Below, piece by piece: positions 6,417 to 13,605 of a stretch of DNA of 14,127 bases. This DNA comes from Bacteroidales bacterium (GTDB lineage: Bacteria > Bacteroidota > Bacteroidia > Bacteroidales > Muribaculaceae), in the NCBI GenBank assembly GCA_900769345.1, contig CAAGGJ010000096.1, positions 1 through 14,127 on the forward strand, read 5' to 3'. Position numbers and translations under genes: made by a program. The notes under the pieces are model-generated. The model had not been told where the DNA came from. It did not search any database and saw nothing but the letters and a program-made list of their open reading frames with translations. The first letter of the stretch is position 1, and each line of letters begins with the position of its first letter.

Positions 6417-8165
6417 TTATTCTTCGGTCTGAGTGGCTTCGGCGGCCTTGGCTATCCACGTAGTTACGGCGTCGAGAGTAGGTATTTCCCAGTCGAGCTT
6501 ATACTTCTTATTGAGGTCGAACAGCATCTGGCGCAATTTCTGACCACTGAGTCCGGCTATCGATGCCACTGTGAGGTAGCCGAGCGATTGTATGCCGGGT
6601 ACCCAGTCGGCCGGCATACCGAGTGCGGTGAAGGCTTCCACCTTGTCGCGTGGAGCCACCTTCTCGGGACGCATCTGCGGGAAGAACAGCACTTCCTGTA
6701 TGTAGGTCTTGCCGGTCATGAGCATCACGAGGCGGTCGATGCCGATGCCAATACCCGATGTGGGAGGCATACCATATTGCAAAGCACGGAGAAAGTCCTG
6801 GTCGATAATCATCGCTTCGTCGTCACCCTTATCGGCAAGACGCATTTGCTCTATGAAGCGCTCTTCCTGGTCGATTGGGTCATTGAGCTCCGAGTAGGCA
6901 TTGGCAAGCTCCTTGCCGTTTACCATAAGTTCGAAACGCTCAGTCAAGCCGGGCTTTGAGCGGTGCTTCTTGGTGAGCGGACTCATCTCCACCGGGTAGT
7001 CGGTGATGAAGGTAGGCTGTATAAACTTGCCTTCGCAGGTCTCGCCGAAGATTTCGTCGATGAGCTTGCCCTTGCCCATAGTTTCATCGGTCTCGATGCC
7101 GAGTTTGTTAGCTATTTCGCGTATTTCTTCTTCGCTCTTGCCCTCGAGGTCGTAGCCTGTCTCTTCCTTGATGGCTTCGAGGATAGGCAAGCGGCGATAT
7201 GGAGCCTTGAAGCTGACGAGATTGCCGTCGATCATACACTCGGGCTTACCATTGACTTCGGTACAGATGGTCTCAAGCAAGTTTTCGGTGAAACTCATCA
7301 TCCAATTGTAGTCCTTGTATTGCACATAAAGTTCCATACAAGTAAATTCGGGGTTGTGAGTGCGGTCCATACCCTCGTTGCGGAAATTCTTGCCTATTTC
7401 GTACACGCCTTCGAAACCGCCCACAATCAATCGCTTCAAATAGAGCTCGGTGGCGATGCGCATATACATATCCTGGTTGAGCGCATTGAAGTGAGTAATA
7501 AACGGGCGAGCTGAAGCACCTCCGGCTATCGATTGCAAGGTGGGTGTCTCAACTTCGGTATATCCTGCCTCGTCGAACACGCGGCGCATGGTGCGAAGCA
7601 CTGTGGCACGCTTCAAGAAGGTATCCTTAACGCCATCGTTCACTATTAGGTCTACATAGCGCTGACGATAGCGAAGTTCGGGATCATCGAATGCATCGTA
7701 GGTCACGCCATCTTTTACCTTAACGATAGGCAGCGGGCGAATCGACTTGCTGAGAACGGTGAGGCTCTTGGCATGCACCGATATTTCGCCTGTCTGAGTG
7801 CGGAACACGAAACCCTCCACGCCCACAAAGTCGCCTATGTCGAGCAGTTTCTTGAACACTACATTATACAAGTCTTTATTCTCATCGGGGCACAATTCGT
7901 CGCGATTGATATACACCTGTATGCGACCCTTGCTGTCCTGGAGTTCCATAAACGATGCCTTGCCCATGATACGGCGACCCATAATGCGACCTGCTATGCT
8001 CACTTGGCGTGGCTCTGCGTCGTCGCTGAACGAGGCTTTCATCTCTTCGGTATAGGCATTTACCTTGTATTCTGCTGCGGGATAGGGCTCTATGCCCATA
8101 TTGCGCAACTCGTTCAGACTATTGCGTCTGATGATTTCTTGTTCACTTAGATCGAAAATGCTCAT
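6417..8165 (-). CDS. lysS: lysyl-tRNA synthetase, class II, with C-terminal extension
   Basis: LysS charges tRNA-Lys. I place the start at the ATG 8165-8163, giving 582 residues that begin MSIFDLSEQEIIRRNSLNEL, the conserved Bacteroidales N-terminus. The frame stays open 15 codons further up to an ATG at 8210, but that would put the start inside the -7 box. An N-terminal OB-fold anticodon-binding domain (about 55-160) is followed by the class II core: motif 2 FRNEGMDRTHNPEFT and motif 3 GIGIGIDRLVMLM are both intact. The catalytic core ends near PQMRPE, and about 75 residues follow that are absent from the ~505-residue E. coli enzyme. They contain a helix-hairpin-like segment around LTVASIAGLSG. 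I recall a similar extension in Bacteroides LysS. The product is followed by a good terminator. Confidence 0.95.
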   Translation of the reverse strand: MSIFDLSEQEIIRRNSLNELRNMGIEPYPAAEYKVNAYTEEMKASFSDDAEPRQVSIAGRIMGRRIMGKASFMELQDSKGRIQVYINRDELCPDENKDLYNVVFKKLLDIGDFVGVEGFVFRTQTGEISVHAKSLTVLSKSIRPLPIVKVKDGVTYDAFDDPELRYRQRYVDLIVNDGVKDTFLKRATVLRTMRRVFDEAGYTEVETPTLQSIAGGASARPFITHFNALNQDMYMRIATELYLKRLIVGGFEGVYEIGKNFRNEGMDRTHNPEFTCMELYVQYKDYNWMMSFTENLLETICTEVNGKPECMIDGNLVSFKAPYRRLPILEAIKEETGYDLEGKSEEEIREIANKLGIETDETMGKGKLIDEIFGETCEGKFIQPTFITDYPVEMSPLTKKHRSKPGLTERFELMVNGKELANAYSELNDPIDQEERFIEQMRLADKGDDEAMIIDQDFLRALQYGMPPTSGIGIGIDRLVMLMTGKTYIQEVLFFPQMRPEKVAPRDKVEAFTALGMPADWVPGIQSLGYLTVASIAGLSGQKLRQMLFDLNKKYKLDWEIPTLDAVTTWIAKAAEATQTEE

Positions 8166-8207
8166 ATTTCTGATTGTCTGTAAAATATTTTTTCGTTTAG
8201 CAAAGCG

Positions 8208-8215
8208 CAAAATTA
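8208..8215 (-). promoter_or_regulatory. putative -7 box of lysS
   Basis: On the minus strand TAATTTTG matches TAnnTTTG exactly, 42 bases upstream of the chosen ATG at 8165. No -33 match is seen. It supports the shorter lysS start. Confidence 0.45.
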
Positions 8216-8296
8216 CAAAATTTTACGCAATTATCTGCATATCACTCGATAATATTTACTTTTGCCCACCCCACGGAACGCTTTGTAGGGTGTAGG

Positions 8297-9307
8297 TTAT
8301 TTCTTATTTTTAAAGTCGCCGGGCCAGGTGACTTCTTGGATTACTTGGTTGGTGTGGTTGAGGCGTATCCAGGTGCGGAATGTGCGTTGGCCTTCGGTGA
8401 ACTCGATGACTCGGGCTCCGTTGCCGCCTTGGATGTCGTTGTAGACTGTGGCTCCGCCGGTGTAGCGGCCGTAGGCGAGTGCTATGCCTTTCCACTCGGT
8501 GATGTAGTCGTTTACATGGTCGTGTCCGGCTAAAATGCACATTATGTCGCCTTTGATGAGCATAGACGCGAAGAGTCCGGTGTTGATTTTAGGGCAGCAA
8601 ACGGCTTCTTTGCGTGTGCCTGCCATAAAATTGTCGAAGCCGGTGACGGCGTATTCAAATTCGGGCACGGGGATGTGCATAAATGCTACTGCGGGCACCG
8701 GCTTGCTGCCGGCTACGGCTGTAAGGCGGTCGCTGGTGCTGCAGTACCAGTCTATTTGGTCGCGTTCTATCCATGCATAGCCTCCTATGGCATCGGGGGC
8801 TTGTGAATCGCGATGCGAGTCGAACATATAGAGTGCCAATGCGTCGCGGTTGGCATCGCTTTGCTTCACGGTAAGCAAATAGTTTGTCACGCCCGAGATG
8901 CCTTTGGTGGTACTTGTGAGATTACCGGGCTTGGTGGCGAGGTGCTCAAGTATTTGTTCGCCTGTGAGGTCGAATTCTATGTCGTGATTGCCCAGGACCA
9001 ATGCAAATGGCAAGTTTCGTTCTATCACGGGTGCGAGGGCTTGGTCGTAGGCGGGTTTTGCCGGGGATGCAAATACTACATCGCCGGTAAACACCACCAG
9101 GTCGGGCTTTTCGGCGTCGAGGATGCGTCGCATGTTCTCGCCGGCTTCTTCGCTGCGGGCGTCGTTGTAGATCCAATGCACGTCGGTAAACTGCACGATT
9201 TTAAACTTGTGGTCGGCTCCGAATCGGAGCTGTGCTGCAGCTGTGTCGGTTATGAGCAGCAATGCCATCGCTGTCATAAGCGACGATAGAATGTGGCGTA
9301 GTGTCAT
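8297..9307 (-). CDS. exported calcineurin-like metallophosphoesterase
   Basis: The 336-residue protein has a signal peptide (hydrophobic about 5-19, likely cleavage after AAA at 23-25) and a complete two-metal phosphoesterase set. The metal ligands are Asp42 and His44 (FTDVH), Asp76 (GDV), Asn107 and His108 with Asp109 (GNHD), His211 (FMHIP) and His262 plus His264 (GHDH). The arrangement resembles the Dcr2-like / purple-acid-phosphatase-related group. The substrate is unknown; a phosphomonoester in the periplasm is likely. It is the last gene of the recF cluster, 29 bases after the thioesterase gene. No convincing terminator is seen between its stop and the lysS promoter. Confidence 0.88.
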   Translation of the reverse strand: MTLRHILSSLMTAMALLLITDTAAAQLRFGADHKFKIVQFTDVHWIYNDARSEEAGENMRRILDAEKPDLVVFTGDVVFASPAKPAYDQALAPVIERNLPFALVLGNHDIEFDLTGEQILEHLATKPGNLTSTTKGISGVTNYLLTVKQSDANRDALALYMFDSHRDSQAPDAIGGYAWIERDQIDWYCSTSDRLTAVAGSKPVPAVAFMHIPVPEFEYAVTGFDNFMAGTRKEAVCCPKINTGLFASMLIKGDIMCILAGHDHVNDYITEWKGIALAYGRYTGGATVYNDIQGGNGARVIEFTEGQRTFRTWIRLNHTNQVIQEVTWPGDFKNKK

Positions 9308-9336
9308 AGGTTGCTGTTTATTAGTGTTTTATGATG

Positions 9337-9795
9337 CTATTCGAGATTTCTGCCTTCGAATTTTGCGAGCGATGTGCGCCATTTTTCCGAAAGTGGCTTT
9401 GATGTGTTGGTGGCGAGGTCGTAGCTCACCATCACCACGCTGCACTGTGCTTTCACTTCGCCGGTGGTGGTGTTGAAGAGTTGTTGCACGAGTTGTATGC
9501 TTTTCTGCCCTACGTGCACGGTCTGGGTCTGCACTGCCACTTTTTCGTTGAAAAATGTTGGGGCAAAGAAGTTGCAATTGATGTTTGCAATCACTATATC
9601 GGCTTCGGTCCAGTTGATGTCTTCGCCACGCACTTCGTTGAAGTAGCTCGACTTAGCGAGGTCGAAGAGGATGAAGTAGACCGAGTTGTTGAGATGTCCG
9701 AGGGCGTCGATGTCGTTAAATCGCAGTTGCACGTCTTGTGTATGGCGAAATGGGGTGGTCAACCCGATGCCGTATTTTTGGGTTTTTGATGTCAT
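9337..9795 (-). CDS. acyl-CoA thioesterase, 4HBT/YbgC-like hotdog fold
   Basis: The 152-residue protein has the hotdog-fold thioesterase signature FNDIDALGHLNNSVYF (26-41), with Asp28 or Asp30 as the likely catalytic acid, and the conserved ANINCNFFAP strand (70-79). Such proteins hydrolyse acyl-CoA or acyl-carrier-protein thioesters in the cytosol; chain preference cannot be read from the sequence. It starts 15 bases after the DUF721 gene and ends 29 bases before the phosphoesterase gene, so it is probably cotranscribed with recF. Its functional link to recF is unclear. Confidence 0.88.
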   Translation of the reverse strand: MTSKTQKYGIGLTTPFRHTQDVQLRFNDIDALGHLNNSVYFILFDLAKSSYFNEVRGEDINWTEADIVIANINCNFFAPTFFNEKVAVQTQTVHVGQKSIQLVQQLFNTTTGEVKAQCSVVMVSYDLATNTSKPLSEKWRTSLAKFEGRNLE

Positions 9796-9810
9796 TGTAG
9801 TTGTGTTAAG

Positions 9811-10101
9811 TTATTTGAAGATTATTTCGGTGATTACCGGAGCTCCAACGGCTTCGTTGATTCGCTTGATAAGCAGTGTGCGGTTCATCATCAGTTCGTT
9901 TCGGAGAGTGGATGAGGCTAAGTGCACGGTCATCACACCGTTGTGCACCGAGCGACTCACGGTGTAGCGATTGATGCCATATCCCACCACATCGGCCCAC
10001 ACATAAGCGGCTTTTTGCTCGTTCATCTGAGTCTCGAGGTTCTCTTGGCGTATGTAGTTGTCGATGATTTCGCCTATTTGCATTGCTTGGGTACGTTTCA
10101 T
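9811..10101 (-). CDS. DUF721 protein, DciA-like helicase loader
   Basis: The ATG at 10101-10099 overlaps the recF stop as ATGA, which favours this start (96 residues) over one ten codons upstream inside recF. The product fits the short single-domain DUF721 form of Bacteroidetes: an N-terminal helix with IGEIIDNYI (8-16), then YVWADVVG (33-40) and NGVMTVHLASSTLRNEL (54-70), the typical DUF721 strand and helix. In other bacteria DUF721 proteins named DciA load or activate the replicative helicase DnaB where DnaC is absent. Sitting directly behind recF fits a role in replication. Family membership is well supported; the exact role here is inferred. Confidence 0.85.
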   Translation of the reverse strand: MKRTQAMQIGEIIDNYIRQENLETQMNEQKAAYVWADVVGYGINRYTVSRSVHNGVMTVHLASSTLRNELMMNRTLLIKRINEAVGAPVITEIIFK

Positions 10102-11207
10102 AGCTGAGTGTGGTAAGTGTCGTCGTGGCAATTGCCGTGGTCGACGGTGAATATTCTATAATCGGAGTTGATGCTCTTCACTATCTCGTCGAGGTGAGTG
10201 CGATTGGTGTCGGTGATAAAAATCTGCCCGAAATCGCTGTTGTTCACCATCTTTACGATGCTCTCCACGCGCAGAGCATCGAGTTTGTCGAAGATATCGT
10301 CGAGCAGCAATATTGGCATGGCTCCGCTCATCTCCTTGAGAAAGTCGTATTGTGCGAGGCGCAGGGCTATGGTGTAGGTTTTGCATTGACCCTGGCTGCC
10401 TGTTTTGCGCATTGGGTGTGAGTCGAGCAGCAGGTTGATGTCGTCGCGATGCACGCCGCGGGTGGTGTAACCCACTATCATATCGCGTTCGCGATTTTGA
10501 GCGAGCAAGTCGGCCATCGAGCAGTCGTTGAGGTGGCTGTTGAGTTCTATTTTCACAGTCTCGTTGCTGCCGGCTATGGCTGAGTAGTAGCGCATGAAGA
10601 TGGGGGTAAACACCTCTATCCACTTGGTGCGAGCCGCGTGGATATAGGCGGCCGATGCTATGAGTTGGTGCTCCACGGTCTCAAAAAGCAGCGGGTCGCG
10701 ATAGCCTTGGCGTATGAGGCTATTGCGATTCTCAATAGCCTTGTTGTAGCGGATGAGTTGTGCCAGATATTCGCTGTCGCCTTGCGATATAATTTGGTCC
10801 ATCAGGCGGCGGCGTTCTTCGCCTGCACCGCGTATCAAGTCCCAATCCATGGGCGACACCATCACCAGCGGAATCAGCCCTATGTGTTGGCTCAAGCGCT
10901 GATATTCCTTGCCATCGCGCTTAAATGTCTTGCGTTTGCCTTTCTGATAAGCCATAGCTATCTCTACAGGTTCGCCATGGCGCAGATAGTGGCCGCGAAG
11001 CATCATATAGTCGGCGTCGTGGTTAAGCACCATTTGGTCGGTGAGATTGCCGCAACTCTTGGCTAAGCTCAGGTAGTAGATGGCATCGAGCACATTGGTC
11101 TTGCCCATTCCATTATTACCTATGAGGCAATTGATGTTGGGCGAGAAATCCAACCGACATTCAGTGAGATTCTTGAAATTTACTATTGACAGGTTTTGTA
11201 GTATCAT
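10098..11207 (-). CDS. recF: DNA replication and repair protein RecF
   Basis: RecF is an SMC-like ATPase that helps load RecA at single-strand gaps. I choose the ATG at 11207-11205, giving 369 residues starting MILQNLSIVNFKNL, the family's N-terminus and usual length. The longer frame up to 11318 would cross the promoter. Walker A is GNNGMGKTN (30-38), the ABC-type signature is SQGQCK (271-276), and Walker B is ILLLDDIFDKLD (299-310). The recF stop overlaps the DUF721 start by four bases, so the two are translationally coupled. A -7 box ends six bases before the ATG. This gene heads the cluster recF, DUF721, thioesterase, phosphoesterase. Confidence 0.96.
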   Translation of the reverse strand: MILQNLSIVNFKNLTECRLDFSPNINCLIGNNGMGKTNVLDAIYYLSLAKSCGNLTDQMVLNHDADYMMLRGHYLRHGEPVEIAMAYQKGKRKTFKRDGKEYQRLSQHIGLIPLVMVSPMDWDLIRGAGEERRRLMDQIISQGDSEYLAQLIRYNKAIENRNSLIRQGYRDPLLFETVEHQLIASAAYIHAARTKWIEVFTPIFMRYYSAIAGSNETVKIELNSHLNDCSMADLLAQNRERDMIVGYTTRGVHRDDINLLLDSHPMRKTGSQGQCKTYTIALRLAQYDFLKEMSGAMPILLLDDIFDKLDALRVESIVKMVNNSDFGQIFITDTNRTHLDEIVKSINSDYRIFTVDHGNCHDDTYHTQL

Positions 11208-11213
11208 CAACTG

Positions 11214-11221
11214 CAAATTTA
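11214..11221 (-). promoter_or_regulatory. putative -7 box of recF
   Basis: TAAATTTG on the minus strand matches TAnnTTTG exactly and ends six bases before the recF ATG, so the leader would be a few bases at most. The -33 region has only partial matches. A CGCTATTT/AAATAGTG hairpin with a G-T pair (11255-11278) lies just upstream. Confidence 0.45.
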
Positions 11222-11301
11222 CGAAATTCCCATCAAAATGAGTAACCCAAATGCCGCTATTTATAGTTAAAAATAGTGCAATGTCTCGTAGGTGGGGAGA
11301 T

Positions 11302-11340
11302 AAAAAATGCGAGGACACTTTATTGTAAAAGCATCCTCGC
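11302..11340 (-). terminator. tRNA-Ser terminator
   Basis: On the minus strand GCGAGGA (11340-11334) pairs with TCCTCGC (11315-11309). The stem can extend by three pairs including two wobbles. ATTTTTTA follows at 11308-11301. The stem begins only four bases after the mature tRNA 3' end. Confidence 0.8.
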
Positions 11341-11344
11341 TATG

Positions 11345-11431
11345 CGGAAAGACAGGGATTCGAACCCTGGATACAGTTACCTGTATAACGGTTTTCGAGA
11401 CCGCCCCGTTCGGCCACTCCGGCATCTTTCC
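11345..11431 (-). tRNA. tRNA-Ser (anticodon CGA)
   Basis: The minus strand folds as a class II tRNA of 87 bases. The acceptor is GGAAAGA with TCTTTCC, and G is the discriminator base. The anticodon loop is CT-CGA-AA at the tip of a five-pair stem; the anticodon complement is at 11395-11397, reading UCG codons. A long variable arm ATACAG/CTGTAT is present, as required for tRNA-Ser, and the T-loop is GGTTCGAATCC. CCA is not encoded; it is added after transcription. The gene has its own promoter and terminator. Confidence 0.95.
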
Positions 11432-11456
11432 TTATTGGCCTTGCTGTTTAGCGTTG

Positions 11457-11487
11457 CAAAATTACTGATTTTTTCGTTCCTACCAAC
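11457..11487 (-). promoter_or_regulatory. putative tRNA-Ser promoter
   Basis: On the minus strand GTTG (11487-11484, three of four bases of the -33 TTTG) is followed after 19 bases by TAATTTTG (11464-11457), an exact -7 box. Transcription would begin about 20 bases before the tRNA 5' end. Confidence 0.55.
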
Positions 11488-11501
11488 ACTTTTCGCCGTT
11501 T

Positions 11502-11522
11502 TTTTTCAAATTTATTGAAAAA
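11502..11522. repeat. 8-bp inverted repeat between rdgB and tRNA-Ser
   Basis: TTTTTCAA and TTGAAAAA are separated by ATTTA. It lies between the rdgB stop and the tRNA promoter. It could be a weak rdgB terminator or an A+T-rich upstream promoter element. No T-run follows the stem on the minus strand. Confidence 0.35.
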
Positions 11523-11556
11523 TAGGTCATTTATGTTCCTTTTTTGCGGGCACTTA

Positions 11557-12165
11557 TTACTTGGCAGTTTGGCGCATTTGACTTTTGCCGTGCAGCAGAT
11601 AGTTGATGAGCGCTGCAGTGGCGCGACCGCGGTGGCTGATGGCGTTTTTCTCATCGGCACTCATCTCGGCAAACGAGCGTCCGTCGGCTTCTGTTGGGGC
11701 AAATATGCTGTCGTAACCAAATCCGCCGGTGCCGTGGCGCTCGGTGAGGATGGTGCCGTTCACTATGCCCTCGAACAGGGTCACATCGTTGCCTATGCGC
11801 AGTGCTATGGCAGTGCGGAACCGTGCCGAGCGATTGCTTTGACCTTCAAGATTGCGCAGCAGCAAGTCGATATTGTTTTCGCTGATGCAATCTTCGCCGG
11901 CGTAGCGAGCCGAGCGCACTCCGGGTTCGCCGTCAAGCGCATCCACTTCGAGCCCTGTGTCGTCGGCAAAGCAGTCGTAGCCGTAATGCTCTTTTATGTA
12001 GTTGGCTTTAATTTCGGCATTGCCCTCTATGGTATCGGCGGTTTCGGGTATATCGTCATGACAATTGATGTCGGCGAGACTAAGCACATTGAGCACTCCT
12101 GCGGTGATTTCGCGCAGTTCGCGCAATTTGTGAGCATTGTTGGTGGCAAATACTATATCTTTCAT
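11557..12165 (-). CDS. rdgB: non-canonical purine NTP pyrophosphatase (RdgB/HAM1)
   Basis: This enzyme hydrolyses dITP, ITP and XTP to monophosphates, keeping deaminated purines out of DNA and RNA. The 202-residue product has the HAM1 motifs: ATNNAHK (7-13), EGNAEIKA (47-54), ADDTGLEVDAL (67-77, with catalytic Asp69; the usual Ser is Thr here), GGFGYD (147-152) and SHRGRA (177-182). The length is normal for the family. It is divergent from xerD and shares the promoter region with it; a -7 box about 67 bases upstream implies a leader of about 60 bases. Confidence 0.95.
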   Translation of the reverse strand: MKDIVFATNNAHKLRELREITAGVLNVLSLADINCHDDIPETADTIEGNAEIKANYIKEHYGYDCFADDTGLEVDALDGEPGVRSARYAGEDCISENNIDLLLRNLEGQSNRSARFRTAIALRIGNDVTLFEGIVNGTILTERHGTGGFGYDSIFAPTEADGRSFAEMSADEKNAISHRGRATAALINYLLHGKSQMRQTAK

Positions 12166-12227
12166 ATTTTTTTATCTTATGAAGTTTTTTTTGTCTTCTG
12201 CAGACGATTCGGTTTTTTTCGGTTCGG

Positions 12228-12260
12228 TCTGCAAAGTTAGTGAAAGTTTTGCTATTTTTG
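12228..12260 (+). promoter_or_regulatory. putative xerD promoter
   Basis: TCTG (12228-12231, three of four bases of TTTG) is followed after 21 bases by TATTTTTG (12253-12260), an exact -7 box. The ATG is eight bases further on, so the leader is very short. It overlaps the rdgB promoter completely. Confidence 0.5.
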
Positions 12261-12264
12261 CCAA
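12232..12264 (-). promoter_or_regulatory. putative rdgB promoter
   Basis: On the minus strand TTGG (12264-12261, three of four bases of TTTG) is followed after 21 bases by TAACTTTG (12239-12232), an exact -7 box. It is the mirror image of the xerD promoter about position 12246. Confidence 0.55.
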
Positions 12265-12268
12265 TGTT

Positions 12269-13180
12269 ATGATTCCAATTACTTCTATCGAACGGGTTTT
12301 GGTGGCTTATAGAGCCTACCTGAAGTTGCAGCGCGGACTCTCCGACAACACCTTGGAGGGCTACACTCGCGATGTGGACAAACTCGTGGCATATCTTGGC
12401 ACCGATGGTGTGGACCTCGAGGAAGTGACGCTCGACCACCTGGAACGATTTGTGTGCACACTGCAAGATGTGGGCATACAGCCTAAGTCGCAAGCGCGCA
12501 TCATCTCGGGCATCAAGAGCTTTTTTAAGTTTTTGAAGTCGGAAGGTTATATCGATGTCAATCCCTCCGAACTCCTTGCCTCGCCCAAACTCGGACTACA
12601 TCTGCCTGATGTGCTCACCATTGGCGAAATAGATGATATGATTGCCGCCATAGATATGTCCACCCCCGAAGGCATACGCAATCGTGCCATCATCGAGACC
12701 CTCTATGGTTGCGGCTTGCGTGTGTCGGAACTCATATCGCTGCGTATGTCGCAAGTGTTTGTCGACGATGAATACGTGATAGTGGAGGGCAAAGGCAATA
12801 AGCAGCGCCTTGTGCCTATATCGCAGCAGGCTCTGGAGTGCATAGCCTGCTATATCAAGGAGGTGCGATGCACGCTCGATGTGAAACCTGCCCATGCCGA
12901 TATACTTTTTCTCAATCGCCGCGGCGGCAAACTCTCGCGAGTGATGATTTTCTATATTGTGAAGGACCTTTGCGCGCTCGCCGGTATTCACAAGACCGTG
13001 AGTCCTCACACATTGCGCCACTCCTTTGCTACCCATCTGCTCGAAGGCGGGGCAAACCTGCGCGCCATTCAGCAAATGCTTGGTCATGAGAGCATCACCA
13101 CCACCGAAATATATGTCCACATCGACCGCAGCACGCTCCGTCGCGAAATTCTCCTTCACCACCCTCGCAATGCCCGCTGA
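12269..13180 (+). CDS. xerD: site-specific tyrosine recombinase XerD
   Basis: XerD acts with XerC at dif to resolve chromosome dimers at division. The ATG at 12269 gives 303 residues, the normal XerC/D length. The frame stays open 44 codons upstream, but that part crosses both promoters and is low-complexity Phe-rich sequence. A SAM-like N-terminal DNA-binding domain (about 5-95) is followed by the catalytic domain with all active-site residues: Arg151 (CGLRVSEL), Lys175 (EGKGNK), His247 and Arg250 (HTLRHSFATH), His273 (LGH) and Tyr282 (IYVH). The C-terminus HHPRNAR is typical of XerD. XerC is not in the window, so the D rather than C assignment rests on overall resemblance. It does not look like a phage integrase. 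Confidence 0.92.
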   Translation: MIPITSIERVLVAYRAYLKLQRGLSDNTLEGYTRDVDKLVAYLGTDGVDLEEVTLDHLERFVCTLQDVGIQPKSQARIISGIKSFFKFLKSEGYIDVNPSELLASPKLGLHLPDVLTIGEIDDMIAAIDMSTPEGIRNRAIIETLYGCGLRVSELISLRMSQVFVDDEYVIVEGKGNKQRLVPISQQALECIACYIKEVRCTLDVKPAHADILFLNRRGGKLSRVMIFYIVKDLCALAGIHKTVSPHTLRHSFATHLLEGGANLRAIQQMLGHESITTTEIYVHIDRSTLRREILLHHPRNAR

Positions 13181-13380
13181 TAGACGCCGATGGCGCGAGC
13201 TGCTTTGTGGATGATGCGATGGTAGGCGAGAGCGCTCATATTGAGGCGCGTCATAGCGTCTTTGAGTTTGGCAAGTCCTAATTGCCGTCGGCGGTCTGCG
13301 ACATCTAATCGAAATACATCGATTGTGCACATCGATGTGGAAGCAGACGGGCATAACTCACAAGTGAATTGTTGGCATAT
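13156..13380 (-). pseudogene. C-terminal remnant of a ComM/YifB-like Mg-chelatase-family ATPase
   Basis: A minus-strand frame, open between TGA at 13383-13381 and TGA at 13158-13156, has an ATG at 13332 that would give 58 residues. Its central segment LKDAMTRLNMSALAYHRI followed by a KAARAI motif closely resembles the C-terminal helices of ComM/YifB, where the family has a pattern like LK-AM-RLNLSARAYDRILKVARTIA. The large AAA+ domain that should precede it is absent: the sequence upstream shows no recognisable match and hits a stop. It overlaps the xerD 3' end by 25 bases. I read it as a decayed gene end; a real small protein is possible but less likely. Confidence 0.45.
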
Positions 13381-13410
13381 TCATCAGCTGTAGTTGATTT
13401 AAACAACATT

Positions 13411-13605
13411 ATGTTATTGATTGCGACTTCATTTACTCCGAGGTATGATGTTTTCAATTATGCTTCATACAACCAATTACTGCCTGAAAGCATAGAATAG
13501 AAACAATTTGAAGATGCCTATTTTAACAACTTTTTTATAGATGCTAATACGTTGAAAATTAATAAAATACAAGTATATTTTGGGTTATTAAACCACATGG
13601 TTTAA
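13411..13605 (+). pseudogene. unrecognised short reading frame broken by TAG
   Basis: From the ATG at 13411 the frame reads 29 codons to TAG (13498-13500), then continues in phase for 34 codons to TAA (13603-13605), inside the palindrome that follows. The residue mix looks protein-like in both halves (for example FTPRYDVFNYASYNQLLP, then FIDANTLKINKIQVYFG). No family is recognised. It may be a decayed gene with a nonsense mutation, or chance in A+T-rich DNA. Confidence 0.2.

Noticed and set aside
8257..8264. TACTTTTG, an exact -7 box on the plus strand
   Set aside because: No rightward gene follows; the next features are the end of the leftward phosphoesterase gene. Several chance matches to TAnnTTTG are expected in a window this size.
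8216..8296. CACCC/GGGTG hairpin as a terminator for the phosphoesterase gene
   Set aside because: The stem is only five pairs with a 16-base loop and has no T-run after it on the minus strand.
11249..11262. 14-base match (reverse complement) to 13863-13876 as evidence for a dispersed repeat
   Set aside because: One such match in about 14 kb on both strands is expected roughly by chance. It is mentioned with the 72-base element only as something to count genome-wide.
13405..13415. AACATTATGTT, recalling the right arm of a dif site near xerD
   Set aside because: dif needs two 11-base arms around a six-base centre. The left arm is not present in the preceding bases, and the motif is just a short palindrome.
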